A DNA stretch of 64,000 nt. It comes from Nocardia colli (GTDB lineage: Bacteria > Actinomycetota > Actinomycetes > Mycobacteriales > Mycobacteriaceae). The stretch spans positions 620,001 through 684,000 of the forward strand of contig NZ_VXLC01000003.1 in NCBI RefSeq assembly GCF_008704205.1. Reading direction: 5' to 3'. Below are positions 1 through 8,934 of the stretch, in pieces. The notes beneath the pieces are model-generated. The model worked only from the letters and a program-made list of their open reading frames with translations. It searched no databases and was not told where the DNA came from. Position numbers and translations under genes: made by a program. Within the stretch, counting starts at the first letter, position 1; every line of letters begins with the position of its first letter.

Positions 1-1
1 C

Positions 2-102
<101 letters not shown>

Positions 103-103
<1 letters not shown>

Positions 104-440
104 ACGGGACCTGACCGCGGCAAGATGCGAGTACCGCCGCCGTGATGTCCCGCTGAGTAGCACCCATGGCAGCCAGCGACTGGCCGGACTACCGAGGCAC
201 GCTCGAAACAGCCAGCGTCCGGGCAACAACCTCGTACCGGCCTGACAGGAACGTTCCGAGGGCACCGGAATCGGTTGGACTGCACGATGATCGTGGCCAA
301 CGGGACATGATGGCGGCGAAGTGCGAGAAGGCCCACCGTGACGTCCCGCTGAGTCACGGGTTGCCATGGGCGGTGCTTGCTTTCAGCCCCACGGGACATT
401 TCCGTGGGTGCACGGCCACTGCCCGTCGTCGCTGCTCGAT
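103..440. other. Non-coding gap with two direct copies of a 56-bp element
   Basis: No credible gene is visible between the SDR tail and the next SDR. The gap holds two imperfect direct copies of a 56-bp unit at 103-158 and 299-354 (about 77% identical by eye). Each begins AACGGGAC and ends GTCCCGCTGAGT, so each could fold on GGGAC/GTCCC ends. A 10-bp palindrome GGAACGTTCC lies between them at 248-257. Function unknown. Confidence 0.6.
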
Positions 441-1163
441 TCACCAGGGCAGTGGACCTTCGCGGTCGAAGTAGCCGCCGGTCGGGCCGTCGGGGCCGAG
501 GGTGGCGAGGTGGAGGATGGCGTCGGTGCCTTCGATGAGGGTTTGGTAGCCGGCGTGGGCGTTGAAATCTGTTGCGGTGTAACCGGGGTCGGCGGCGTTG
601 ACCTTGATGCCGGGCAGGGCTCGCGCGTATTGCGAGGTGATCATGTTCAAGGCCGTTTTGGATGAGGTGTAGGGCAGGTTCACCAGGGTGGATTCGAGGC
701 GGTTCGGGTCCGAGGTGATGGTCAGGGAGCCCATTCCGCTCGACACCATCACGATGCGGGGCTGCTCGGCGGCGCGCAGCAGCGGCAGGAACGCGTGGGT
801 CACCTGGACCGGGGCGAAGACGTTGGTCTCGTAGACCTCGCGCAAGTGCGCGGCCTGGATCTGCTCCGGCGCGTCGGCGAATCCGCCGGAAATGCCGGCG
901 TTGTTGATCAGCACGTCCAGTCGTCCGGCGGTCTCGCGGATCGTGTCGACCGCCGCGGTGATCGAGTCGACAGAGGTGACATCGAGGTGCACGAATTCGA
1001 CGTTCAACCCCTGCTCGCTGAACTCGGCGACCGCCTGCTTGCCGCGCTCGGCATCCCGGGCGCCCAGGAAGACCTGCCAGCCGAGCTCGCCGAGCCTGCG
1101 CACCGTTTCGTGGCCGAGTCCCTTGTTGGCTCCGGTCACCAGAGCCGTTGTCGTTGCGTTCAT
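441..1163 (-). CDS. SDR-family NAD(P)-dependent oxidoreductase
   Basis: A 240-residue short-chain dehydrogenase. The N-terminal nucleotide-binding motif TGANKGLG follows the first beta strand (residues about 10-17), NNAG lies near residue 90, and the catalytic Y-x-x-x-K reads YTSSK. Overall it resembles carbonyl reductase-type SDRs that reduce small carbonyl compounds with NADPH. An in-frame start 15 codons upstream exists, but the ATG at 1163 gives the normal SDR N-terminus directly before the beta strand. It is transcribed away from the XRE regulator at 1264, about 100 bp away. Regulators of that type often sit beside the SDR gene they control. The substrate is unknown. Confidence 0.85.
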   Translation of the reverse strand: MNATTTALVTGANKGLGHETVRRLGELGWQVFLGARDAERGKQAVAEFSEQGLNVEFVHLDVTSVDSITAAVDTIRETAGRLDVLINNAGISGGFADAPEQIQAAHLREVYETNVFAPVQVTHAFLPLLRAAEQPRIVMVSSGMGSLTITSDPNRLESTLVNLPYTSSKTALNMITSQYARALPGIKVNAADPGYTATDFNAHAGYQTLIEGTDAILHLATLGPDGPTGGYFDREGPLPW

Positions 1164-1263
1164 GCACCCAGCCTCGGCCCGGCCGTCGTCCCCGGGAAGG
1201 GCTGGCATGTCCTGGGACCGGTGGTACCACCCCCGGGCCGAGCGTCTGCGGGATGATCGAGGG

Positions 1264-2112
1264 ATGGACCGTTCGGAACTCGCGGCGCTGCTGCGTCAGG
1301 CGCGCACCCGGATACAGCCGCGCGACGTCGGCCTGCCCGCGGGCCCGCGCCGCCAGGTCCCCGGACTGCGTCGCGAAGAGGTCGCCCAGCTGGCCGGTCT
1401 CAGCGTCGACTATGTGGTGCGGCTCGAGCAGGGACGTGGACCGCGTCCCTCCACCTCCGTGCTCGCCGCCCTCTCCCGTGCCCTGCGGTTGAGTGACGAC
1501 GACCGCGACCTGCTGTTCCAGCTTGCTGGATCGGCACCGCCCCAGGCCGGGCGGATCGCCCAGGTGGTGCGCCCCAGCGTGTTACGGCTGCTGGACCGGA
1601 TGGTGGACCTGCCGACACTGGTGATGTCGGCCAAAGGTGATGTGCTGGCCTGGAATCCGATGGCCGCCGCGCTGCTCGGCGACTTCTCCGCTCTGCCGCC
1701 GGCCCGGCGCAACATGATCCGCGAATGCTTCCTCGGCACGGAATCGGCCCGGGTGCGTTTCAGCCCCGAAGAGTTCCGGATGGTCGCCGCCTACGGTGTC
1801 GGCACCCTGCGCAGCGCCAAGGCCCGCTATCCCACCGACCCGGACCTGGATCGGCTTATCGCCGAACTGCGTTCTCGCAGCGCCGATTTCGAACAACTCT
1901 GGCGCGAACGATCCGCCGCGCAGTGGCGCAGCGCCACCAAGACCATCACCCACCCCGAACTCGGCACGCTGGTACTGGAATGCGACACCCTGCTTGTGCC
2001 CGACACCGACCAAACCGTCGTGTTCTACTCCGCTGCTCCCAACACTCCCGCGGCCTCGGCCTTGGAACTGCTGCGTATCACCGGCACCCAGGAATTCAGC
2101 GACCACACCTGA
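1264..2112 (+). CDS. Helix-turn-helix regulator with MmyB-like ligand-binding domain
   Basis: A 282-residue cytoplasmic transcription regulator. The N-terminal XRE-type helix-turn-helix (about residues 35-75, RREEVAQLAGLSVDYVVRLE) is followed by the MmyB-like domain (about 105-270, starting near LPTLVMSAKGDVLAWNPMAAALLGDF). In this family that domain is PAS-like and binds fatty-acid or other small hydrophobic ligands. The frame stays open far upstream, but the ATG at 1264 begins the standard family N-terminus MDRSELAALLRQARTRIQP. It is divergent to the SDR at 441-1163 and probably controls it. The ligand is not known. Confidence 0.88.
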   Translation: MDRSELAALLRQARTRIQPRDVGLPAGPRRQVPGLRREEVAQLAGLSVDYVVRLEQGRGPRPSTSVLAALSRALRLSDDDRDLLFQLAGSAPPQAGRIAQVVRPSVLRLLDRMVDLPTLVMSAKGDVLAWNPMAAALLGDFSALPPARRNMIRECFLGTESARVRFSPEEFRMVAAYGVGTLRSAKARYPTDPDLDRLIAELRSRSADFEQLWRERSAAQWRSATKTITHPELGTLVLECDTLLVPDTDQTVVFYSAAPNTPAASALELLRITGTQEFSDHT

Positions 2113-2219
2113 GTCGCGGACGGGCAGGCCTCGGCGTCGCCGATCGTCGGCACGTGGTCTGCCGCGCCCCGACGAACACCATGGTGTCGACGCTCGAGGT
2201 GAGCAGGACCATTAACTTC

Positions 2220-2798
2220 TCAGTCGGACTCGACGGCGCTTTCCCACAGGCTCGCGATCAGTACGGCGAAGTTGTCGTACCGTTCGGGGTCGTCTCCGTC
2301 GCCCGGCCACCACTCGTAAGCGGTCCACTCTCCGTCGGCCGCGACGTCGGCGGCGTGCAACAGCAGATACTGACCGCTGCCGCCGTCGTCGTTCGACACC
2401 AGCAGGCACCGCTCGAGCAGGGGGAAGAGCTCTTCGAAGCTCGACCCCGACCACGCCGCCATGAGTTCGGATTCCAGGGCGGGAAACCAGCCGATCTCGT
2501 CCGCGGTGAGCAGGTCGACGGCGTAGGAGATCGTATTCCAGCCGTTGCTGGTCGCCAGGAAGTTCCGGTAGGTCGGCGGGAGCCCTACGCCGAGCCGCTG
2601 CTCGGCAGCCAGGATCTCGTCCGCACTCGCCGGTTCGTAGCCGAGCCACCCGGCGCTGCGCTGGGCCGCACTGAGGAATTGGTCCGCGCGGCCGTCCTCG
2701 GCCATGCTGCGCATGAACTCCGAGTCCGGAAACTCGGAGCTGTAGCTCCGCAGGAATCCGTGCCACTGCGTAGTGGTCGACGGCGGGACAATATTCAT
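2220..2798 (-). CDS. SMI1/KNR4-family protein
   Basis: A 192-residue protein with the SMI1/KNR4 (SUKH) fold. The hallmark is the helix-strand stretch around residues 55-90 (ILAAEQRLGVGLPPTYRNFL followed by SNGW). SUKH proteins are often immunity proteins for polymorphic toxins, but many are free-standing and unexplained. No toxin gene is adjacent. I chose the ATG at 2798 because AGGAGG-like bases sit about 8 nt upstream; a longer frame to 2897 lacks such support. It is monocistronic and tail-to-tail with the XRE regulator. Its role is unassigned. Confidence 0.8.
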   Translation of the reverse strand: MNIVPPSTTTQWHGFLRSYSSEFPDSEFMRSMAEDGRADQFLSAAQRSAGWLGYEPASADEILAAEQRLGVGLPPTYRNFLATSNGWNTISYAVDLLTADEIGWFPALESELMAAWSGSSFEELFPLLERCLLVSNDDGGSGQYLLLHAADVAADGEWTAYEWWPGDGDDPERYDNFAVLIASLWESAVESD

Positions 2799-2940
2799 GC
2801 CTGATTCCTCCTGCGATGCACGGCACAACGTATGCACCCTAACCTCACCGGCTTCTTCCGGGTCACGGGCCGGCGCGCGAGGCCGCTCGCTCGGCACGAA
2901 ACAGGCTCGGCCCCAACGGAACCGAGCCTGCTCGACAGTG

Positions 2941-4710
2941 CTACTTCGGGTCTCCGACCAGCCCGTACTCCTCGAGCATGACCCCGATCTCGGTCGACTC
3001 CAACTTCTTCATCAACTTCTTGCGCACGATCTCCGGCCCGGGGATATGCAGTTCGTCCCCGTCGCGTAGTCGGCTCGTGGCGGCCAGTAGCTTGCGCACG
3101 TCGAAGGTCGAGTTGTAGACCTCCGGCACCCCGCGCTCGATACCGAGCAGCTGATAACTCGCCTCCATCGCCGTGCGCACCGAGTACTCGGTGGTGAAGA
3201 TGCAGTCGCGGGTCGACTCGGCGAACTGGCCGATGAACGCGAAGTTCACCGCACCGTCCGGCACCACGTTCGGCCGATCGCCGGCCTGGCGCGGCATGAA
3301 GAACGCCGTCACATATGGCATCATCACCGGCACGCATTTCGCCGAATTCGCGGCCAGCTCAGCGATTTCCGCTTCCGGCACACCCATGTGGTACAGCCAT
3401 TCCCTGGTGATTTCCTCGCCGGTGCATTCGCTCATCGGCTTCTTCACGTAATCGCCGGGCACGTCGACGAACAGCGAGTAGATCCAGACCACGATCTGAT
3501 CCTTGGGCTGCTGCTTGAAATGTGGCTGCCGGTTCACCGTCCAGCTCATCAGCCAGCTCGAATCCCGCACGGTCACGATGCCGCCGGTGACGACCTTGCC
3601 GCTGAACGGATCCCGCTTACAGATCTTCTGGATATGCCCCGGGATCTTCTCATCGAGGGTGGTGACGGTCGCCGACTCCCATTTCGTCTGCTCGATATGC
3701 CCGCCGAACACGTCCGGATGCCCGAACGAAGGGTCCTTGGCCGCGATGCGCCGCCACAGATCCCACGCCGGCGCGGGACCGTCGAGCAGTTTCGCCGGGG
3801 TGTGGTGATCGCCGTCGTCGGAGTTCTCCGTCAGCGAGCCGATCGTGGTGAACACCAGATCGTTCTCGCCCAGCTCCACCGCACCCTCGGCGCCTTCGGA
3901 AATCCAGTGAATCTTGGTGGCCTGCTTGCGATCTGCGGTGAGGTCGAAGTCGATATCGGTGATCTCGGTGTCGAACCGGAAACTCACCCCCTGATCGAGC
4001 AGCCACCGATACAGCGGCAGCACCAGCGACTCGTACTGGTTGTACTTGGTGAACTTCAACGCCGAGAAGTCCGGCAGCCCGCCGATGTGATGGATGAAGC
4101 GATGCAGATACAGCTTCATCTCCAGCGCGCTGTGCCATTCCTCGAACGCGAACATCGTGCGCCAGTACATCCAGAAATTGCTTTGCAGGAAGTCCTCGCC
4201 GAAGACCTCGTCGATCCGCTTGTTCTCCATCTCCTCCGGCGCGGCGAGGAACACCTTGACCATGTCCTTCTGCGCCTTGTTGCTCAGCGTGAACAGCCCG
4301 TCGGTGTGCGCGTCCTGACCGCGTTTCTCGGTCGCGCGCTGCAACGAGGAATTCGGGTCGTCCTTGTTCAGCCAATAGAACTCGTCGAGCACGCTGGCCC
4401 CGTCGATCTCGATCGAGGGCACCGAGCGGAACAGATCCCACAGGCATTCGAAATGGTTCTCCATCTCGCGCCCGCCGCGGATCACGAACCCTTTCTTCGG
4501 CTCCTTGATGCCGTCGAGTGCGCCGCCGGGCAGCTTCAACCGCTCGAACACGGTGATCTGATCACCCGACATCTGCCCGTCGCGGATCAGGAACGCCGCA
4601 CCCGACATCGAGGCCAGCCCCGCCCCGACGAACCACGCCGTCTTGTGCTCCACGCCCTCCGGTTTGCGCGGCCGGGCGAAGGCCTCGTAGTTGCCGCTGC
4701 TGTAGTACAT
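2941..4710 (-). CDS. ohyA: Oleate hydratase
   Basis: A 589-residue FAD-dependent fatty acid double-bond hydratase (EC 4.2.1.53). It adds water to cis-9 unsaturated fatty acids, turning oleate into 10-hydroxystearate. The FAD-binding segment FVGAGLASMSGAAFLIRDG lies at about residues 27-45. The strongly conserved family block RGGREMENHFECLWDLFRS follows near residues 78-96; the acidic residue of GREMENH corresponds to the catalytic glutamate region. The length matches full-length family members. The gene lies 48 nt downstream of the 3-hydroxyacyl-CoA-dehydrogenase-like gene on the same strand, with the TetR gene first. Together they form a hydroxy-fatty-acid operon that detoxifies or uses free unsaturated fatty acids. 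Confidence 0.95.
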   Translation of the reverse strand: MYYSSGNYEAFARPRKPEGVEHKTAWFVGAGLASMSGAAFLIRDGQMSGDQITVFERLKLPGGALDGIKEPKKGFVIRGGREMENHFECLWDLFRSVPSIEIDGASVLDEFYWLNKDDPNSSLQRATEKRGQDAHTDGLFTLSNKAQKDMVKVFLAAPEEMENKRIDEVFGEDFLQSNFWMYWRTMFAFEEWHSALEMKLYLHRFIHHIGGLPDFSALKFTKYNQYESLVLPLYRWLLDQGVSFRFDTEITDIDFDLTADRKQATKIHWISEGAEGAVELGENDLVFTTIGSLTENSDDGDHHTPAKLLDGPAPAWDLWRRIAAKDPSFGHPDVFGGHIEQTKWESATVTTLDEKIPGHIQKICKRDPFSGKVVTGGIVTVRDSSWLMSWTVNRQPHFKQQPKDQIVVWIYSLFVDVPGDYVKKPMSECTGEEITREWLYHMGVPEAEIAELAANSAKCVPVMMPYVTAFFMPRQAGDRPNVVPDGAVNFAFIGQFAESTRDCIFTTEYSVRTAMEASYQLLGIERGVPEVYNSTFDVRKLLAATSRLRDGDELHIPGPEIVRKKLMKKLESTEIGVMLEEYGLVGDPK

Positions 4711-4758
4711 CGGTCTCCTCTCCTGGTGCTGGTTCGGAATGACTTGCCGCGCTTGCGA

Positions 4759-5610
4759 TTACGAGTACTTGTAGAAACCTTCACCGCTGGACACGCCGAG
4801 CTTGCCCTGGTCGATGTAGTTGTCCTCGAGCCACGCGGCGAGCTTCTTGGCGTCCTCGTCGCCGTTGGCCAGGATGTTGTAGGGGGTGTTGAGCCCGATC
4901 ACGTCGATCATCTGGAACGGGCCGAACGGGGCGCCGGTGGCGATGCGCCAGGTCTTGTCGACCGACTCCGGGTCGGCGTAACCGCCCGCGCTCAGCCCCA
5001 TCGCCGCGTTCAGCAGCGGCACGAGCAGCGAGTTGACCACGTAACCGGCCTTCTCCTTGTGCAATTCGATCGGGACCATGCCGATCGCGGCGGCGAACTC
5101 GGCGACCGCGTGGAAGACCTCCGGGTCGGTGTCCTTGGTGCCCATCACCTCGGCGGTGTTGTAGCGCCACACGTCGTTGGCGAAATGCAGGGCCAGGAAA
5201 CGATCGAGGCGGCCGGTGGAATCCTTCAGATCGCTCGGCAGCAAGGTCGAGGAGTTGGTGGCGAAAATGGTGCGCTGCGGGGCCAGCTCGGCCAGCTTCC
5301 GGTAGGTCTCCTGCTTGATCTTCAGCACCTCGGGGACGGCCTCGATGACGAGGTCGGCGTCCTTGACGGCCTCGGCGAGATCGGCGGTCAGTGCGATGGC
5401 GTCGGCGGCTTTCTCGGCCTTGCCGTCACCGGCGCCCTCGACCTCGTCGCGGTAGATCGCGACCAGCTTGGTGAAACGATCGTGCGCGGCCTTCACCGCG
5501 TCGTCGTCGATGTCGTAGGCCGTGACCTCGAAACCGTGGAACGCGGTCTGGAATGCGATCTGCGAACCGAGCACACCGGTGCCGAGCACGGTCACCTTGC
5601 GGATGGTCAT
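4759..5610 (-). CDS. 3-hydroxyacyl-CoA dehydrogenase family protein (possible hydroxy-fatty-acid dehydrogenase)
   Basis: A 283-residue NAD-dependent dehydrogenase. The N-terminal Rossmann domain has GTGVLGSQIAFQTA (about residues 10-23), and the C-terminal helical domain begins near HKEKAGYVVNS. In ordinary 3-hydroxybutyryl-CoA dehydrogenases the catalytic histidine lies in HFFNP. Here the corresponding segment reads LHFANDVWRYNTAEV, which suggests another substrate pocket. It lies between TetR and oleate hydratase, with 48-nt gaps on each side. Related secondary alcohol dehydrogenases that oxidise 10-hydroxystearate to 10-ketostearate belong to this superfamily, so that activity is a reasonable inference here. 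Fragments of a close relative of this gene lie at 35074-35269. Confidence 0.85.
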   Translation of the reverse strand: MTIRKVTVLGTGVLGSQIAFQTAFHGFEVTAYDIDDDAVKAAHDRFTKLVAIYRDEVEGAGDGKAEKAADAIALTADLAEAVKDADLVIEAVPEVLKIKQETYRKLAELAPQRTIFATNSSTLLPSDLKDSTGRLDRFLALHFANDVWRYNTAEVMGTKDTDPEVFHAVAEFAAAIGMVPIELHKEKAGYVVNSLLVPLLNAAMGLSAGGYADPESVDKTWRIATGAPFGPFQMIDVIGLNTPYNILANGDEDAKKLAAWLEDNYIDQGKLGVSSGEGFYKYS

Positions 5611-5658
5611 GATGATTTCCTTCCTGCCGGAGGCGAGGTTCGCCCCTCGGCGTCCACA

Positions 5659-6315
5659 TCACTGGATCGAGGCGAAGAAACCCGCGACGATCTGGGCGAT
5701 CTGGTCACGCAGGTCATCGGTCGCGTCGCGGCCGGGATGCGCGCCCGTCGATGGTTGAGCCAGGATGAGATGCAGCACAGCGAACACACTGCGGCCGGTC
5801 AGCAATGCACGGGCGAACAGATCCTGCTCGTCCTTATCGTCGGCCGAGACTGCCGCGGTGAGTCGTTCGGCGATCATCGACTCCAGCCGCGCGACCAAGG
5901 CCAGCCCTTCGGCGCGGTACTGCTCGGTCGGTGCGCCGAACAGCAACTCGCGCTGATAGGCGACCGTGTTCTCGACGCGGCTGGCCGCGGCGTCGACGAT
6001 CGGGCGCACCATGGCCAGAACTGCCTGTGCCGGATCGTGTTCCGAGCGGGATTCCTGTTCGCCCAGTTCCAGGGCGGTGCGGAATTCCTCGTTGTAGACC
6101 ATCAGCAGCAGCTCGCCCTTGGACGAGGCGTACCGGAACAACGTCCCGGCCGCCACATCCGCGCGATCGGAGATCTGCTGAGTGGTCACGCTGTCGAATC
6201 CACGCTCGGCGAACAACGCCGCCGCGGCCTCGAAGATCCGGGCCTGCTTGTCCTGCATGTTGCGCAGCCGGCGGCCGGCTTGCACCGCCTCGGGCGTGGT
6301 CATCATCTGCGGCAC
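5659..6315 (-). CDS. TetR-family transcriptional regulator of the oleate hydratase operon
   Basis: A 218-residue regulator. The N-terminal TetR helix-turn-helix occupies about residues 25-65 (FDSVTTQQISDRADVAAGTLFRYASSKGELL) and is followed by an all-helical ligand domain. The start codon lies next to a perfect operator-like palindrome at 6324-6339. The dehydrogenase and oleate hydratase genes follow on the same strand at 48-nt spacing, so autoregulation of the whole operon is likely. A fatty acid or acyl-CoA ligand is a reasonable guess from the neighbours but cannot be read from the sequence. Confidence 0.9.
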   Translation of the reverse strand: MPQMMTTPEAVQAGRRLRNMQDKQARIFEAAAALFAERGFDSVTTQQISDRADVAAGTLFRYASSKGELLLMVYNEEFRTALELGEQESRSEHDPAQAVLAMVRPIVDAAASRVENTVAYQRELLFGAPTEQYRAEGLALVARLESMIAERLTAAVSADDKDEQDLFARALLTGRSVFAVLHLILAQPSTGAHPGRDATDDLRDQIAQIVAGFFASIQ

Positions 6316-6323
6316 CTCCCAAT

Positions 6324-6339
6324 AATGAGTGGACTCATT
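6324..6339. promoter_or_regulatory. Probable TetR operator
   Basis: AATGAGT-GG-ACTCATT is a perfect 7-bp inverted repeat with a 2-bp centre. It ends 9 bp before the ATG of the TetR gene at 6315. Its size, symmetry and position fit an autoregulated TetR operator. Confidence 0.7.
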
Positions 6340-6469
6340 TCTGAGCGTACTCCTAGTTACTCAGGAGGCAACCGCTGGCAGCGAGATACCCAGTCCATGC
6401 CTGATCACCGCTCGAAACGGGGCCGGATGTCGCAGGGGATTCTGTGATGTGCGGGGCGAAGACGCCGGC

Positions 6470-6545
6470 AGCCGCACACCTTCTGACATCCGAGCGCGCG
6501 GCGGGGCGGCGAGTCGGTGTGCGGGAGATCAGAAGGTGTGCGGCT
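6470..6545. repeat. Palindromic repeat, divergent copy A
   Basis: A perfect 17-bp inverted repeat: AGCCGCACACCTTCTGA at 6470-6486 pairs with its complement at 6529-6545. The right arm also carries GTGTGCGGGAGATCAGAAG. Outer arms and spacing match the family seen at 9954, 10242 and 35289, but the centre has diverged. It lies just downstream of the UvrA-like gene and could also act as its terminator. Confidence 0.7.
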
Positions 6546-6592
6546 GTCGTTCAGTGGCCCGCCGTCTACTCGGACGGCGGGCACCTGGACCG

Positions 6593-8875
6593 TTAGGCCG
6601 CTTTGTATTTGCGCAGGTACTCGCCGGTCAGCGAGACCGGGTCGTCGAGGAGCGCGGCGGGGGTTCCGGTGAAGACGACTTCGCCGCCTGCCTTGCCGCC
6701 GTCGGGGCCGAGGTCGATCACCCAGTCGGAGTGGGCGACGACGTCGAGGTTGTGTTCGATGACGATCACCGTGTTGCCGCGCTCCACCAGGCCATCGAGC
6801 AGCGCGAGCAAGGTGTCCACGTCGGACATGTGCAAGCCGGTTGTTGGTTCGTCGAGCACATACACCGAACCGGTATTGCCCAGTTGCGTGGCGAGTTTGA
6901 TCCGCTGACGCTCACCGCCGGACAACGTGCTCATCGCCTGACCGAGGCTCAGATAGTCGAGGCCGACCTCGTTCATGGTGCGCAACTTGGCATTGAGTGC
7001 CTTCTCCGGGAAGAACTCCAGCGCTTCCTCCGCGGTCATCTCCAGCACGTCGGCGATCGACTTGCCGCGCAAGGTGAGTGCGAGCACGTCGTCGGAGAAG
7101 CGGCGCCCGTCGCAGGCATCGCAGTGGGTGGTGACCGGGTCCATGTAGGCGATCTCGGTGATGATCACCCCGCGGCCCTCGCACTGCTTGCACGCGCCGG
7201 CGGAATTGAAACTGAACAGCCCCGGCGACTCACCGGTCGCCTTGGCGAACAGCTTGCGGATGGGATCCAGCAACCCCAGATACGTCGCCGGCGTGGACCG
7301 CGAGGACGCACCGATCGCCGACTGGTCGACGAAGATCACCTCCGGATGCTCGACCACGAACACATCCCGGATCAGACTGCTCTTGCCCGAACCCGCCACC
7401 CCGGTGATCGAGGTCAGCACGCCGGTCGGAATCCCGACGCTCACATCCTTGAGGTTGTGCACGCTCGCATGCTCGATCCGCAACTCACCCGTGCCCGCCC
7501 GGAAGGTGTCCTTCACCGCGAACTGCCGCCGCAACCCGGCCCCGGTCGGCGTATCGGCCGCCCGCAATTCCGCGAAACTGCCCTCGAAGACCACCTGCCC
7601 GCCGTGCGCGCCGGCCCGCGGCCCGACATCGACGATGTGATCGGCGATCTGGATGACATCGGGATCGTGCTCGACCACCAGCACCGTATTGCCCTTGTCC
7701 CGCAACGCCTTCAGCAGATCGTTCAACCGCCCCACATCCCGCGGATGCAACCCGACGCTCGGTTCGTCGAAGATGTAGGTCATCCCGATCAACGTGCTCG
7801 ACAGATGCTTGATCATCTTCAACCGCTGCCCCTCACCACCGGACAGCGTCGAGGTCGGCCGATCCAGGCTCAGATAGCCCAGCCCGATATCGGTCACCCG
7901 CTGCAACGAGGTCCGGATCGCGGCGGCCAGCCCGGCCGCGGCCGGATCGGTGATCTCCTCGAGCACCACCATCAGGTCGGTGATCTGCAACCCGGCCCAG
8001 TCGGCGATATTGCGGTCGTTGATCTTCGTGGCCAGCGCTTCGGCGTTGAGCCGGGCGCCGTGGCAGGTCGGGCAGATGCCCTCGGTCAGGAACTGGCGGA
8101 TCTGCTCGCGCGTCTTCTCGCTCAGCCCGGAGGTGTCGCGTTGCAGCCGGGTGCGGGTGAACTTCGCGGCGATGCCCTCGTAGTTCGCCTTCCACGTCCC
8201 CTTCGCGAAGGCCAGCTCCACCTTGCCGCCGGCCCCGTAGAGCAGATCCTGCACCTCGACCGCGGAGTAGTCGGCGATCTTCTTGTCCGGATCGAAGCGC
8301 CCCGAACTGCCGTACATCTGCCACTCGCCGCCGCCCACGCTGTAGCCGGGCAGCAGGATCGCGCCTTCGTTGAGCGACTTGGTCCGATCCAGCAGCCGAT
8401 CCGGATCCGCGCGCACCGAGACGCCGAGACCGTCGCAGTCCGGGCACATTCCCTGCGGCACGTTGAACGAGTAGTTGTAGACGAAACCCGCCGAGGGCGA
8501 ACCGAATCGGGCGAACATCGCCCGCACCATCGAGAAGATGTCGGTCATCGTCCCGACCGTCGAGCGCGGCCCGCCGCCGACCGGCTGCTGATCGATGATC
8601 ACCGGCGCGGTCAGGTTCTCCATCGCCTCGGCATGCGGACGCTCATAGCGCGGCAGGAAGTTCAGGATGAACGCCGGAAACGTCGCGTAGAGCTGACGCT
8701 GCGACTCCACCGCGATCGTGTCGAACACGATCGAGGACTTGCCCGAACCGGACACCCCGGTGAACACCGTGATCTTGTTCTTGGGGATCTCCAGCGACAC
8801 ATTGCGCAGGTTGTGCTCACTGGCACCGAGGACTCGGATGACATCGGCGGGAACGGCGGATTCGGCGAAAGGCAT
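6593..8875 (-). CDS. UvrA-like ABC ATPase, short form (drug-resistance type)
   Basis: A 760-residue tandem ABC ATPase related to excinuclease subunit UvrA but about 190 residues shorter than canonical UvrA. Both Walker A motifs are present (GVSGSGKSS near residue 40, GVAGSGKSS in the second half), as are both signatures (STLSGGEGQRLKM, STLSGGERQRIKL) and both Walker B motifs (FDEPSVGLHPRD, LDEPTTGLHMSD). Zinc-finger cysteine pairs CPDC, CPTC, CKQC and CDAC are retained. This short class includes self-resistance proteins such as DrrC of anthracycline producers, which release DNA-bound drugs. A role in nucleotide excision repair is less likely. A CRP-type box lies 44 bp upstream of the start. 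Confidence 0.9.
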   Translation of the reverse strand: MPFAESAVPADVIRVLGASEHNLRNVSLEIPKNKITVFTGVSGSGKSSIVFDTIAVESQRQLYATFPAFILNFLPRYERPHAEAMENLTAPVIIDQQPVGGGPRSTVGTMTDIFSMVRAMFARFGSPSAGFVYNYSFNVPQGMCPDCDGLGVSVRADPDRLLDRTKSLNEGAILLPGYSVGGGEWQMYGSSGRFDPDKKIADYSAVEVQDLLYGAGGKVELAFAKGTWKANYEGIAAKFTRTRLQRDTSGLSEKTREQIRQFLTEGICPTCHGARLNAEALATKINDRNIADWAGLQITDLMVVLEEITDPAAAGLAAAIRTSLQRVTDIGLGYLSLDRPTSTLSGGEGQRLKMIKHLSSTLIGMTYIFDEPSVGLHPRDVGRLNDLLKALRDKGNTVLVVEHDPDVIQIADHIVDVGPRAGAHGGQVVFEGSFAELRAADTPTGAGLRRQFAVKDTFRAGTGELRIEHASVHNLKDVSVGIPTGVLTSITGVAGSGKSSLIRDVFVVEHPEVIFVDQSAIGASSRSTPATYLGLLDPIRKLFAKATGESPGLFSFNSAGACKQCEGRGVIITEIAYMDPVTTHCDACDGRRFSDDVLALTLRGKSIADVLEMTAEEALEFFPEKALNAKLRTMNEVGLDYLSLGQAMSTLSGGERQRIKLATQLGNTGSVYVLDEPTTGLHMSDVDTLLALLDGLVERGNTVIVIEHNLDVVAHSDWVIDLGPDGGKAGGEVVFTGTPAALLDDPVSLTGEYLRKYKAA

Positions 8876-8918
8876 AGGGACACCATGCCATCGAGTACCG
8901 ACAAAATACCCACGGTAA

Positions 8919-8934
8919 TGTGACGTAGATCACA
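8919..8934. promoter_or_regulatory. CRP/FNR-type binding site
   Basis: TGTGACGTAGATCACA matches the symmetric CRP consensus TGTGA-N6-TCACA exactly. It lies 44-59 bp upstream of the UvrA-like start at 8875 and about 125 bp upstream of the antitoxin gene on the other strand. Actinobacterial Crp proteins use this consensus. Either gene could be the target; the ATPase is nearer. Confidence 0.75.

Noticed and set aside
2212..2826. Second minus-strand frame over the SMI1/KNR4 gene
   Set aside because: Arg/Gly-rich out-of-frame translation; the SMI1 motif is only in the frame from 2798.
3388..6447. Very long open frame on the plus strand opposite oleate hydratase, the dehydrogenase and TetR
   Set aside because: It is the antisense of three well-recognised genes. 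High third-position GC keeps such frames open, and the translation shows no domain and unusual His/Arg-rich composition.
6329..8923. 864-codon open frame opposite the UvrA-like gene
   Set aside because: Mirror of the ABC ATPase gene; no motif or ribosome site.
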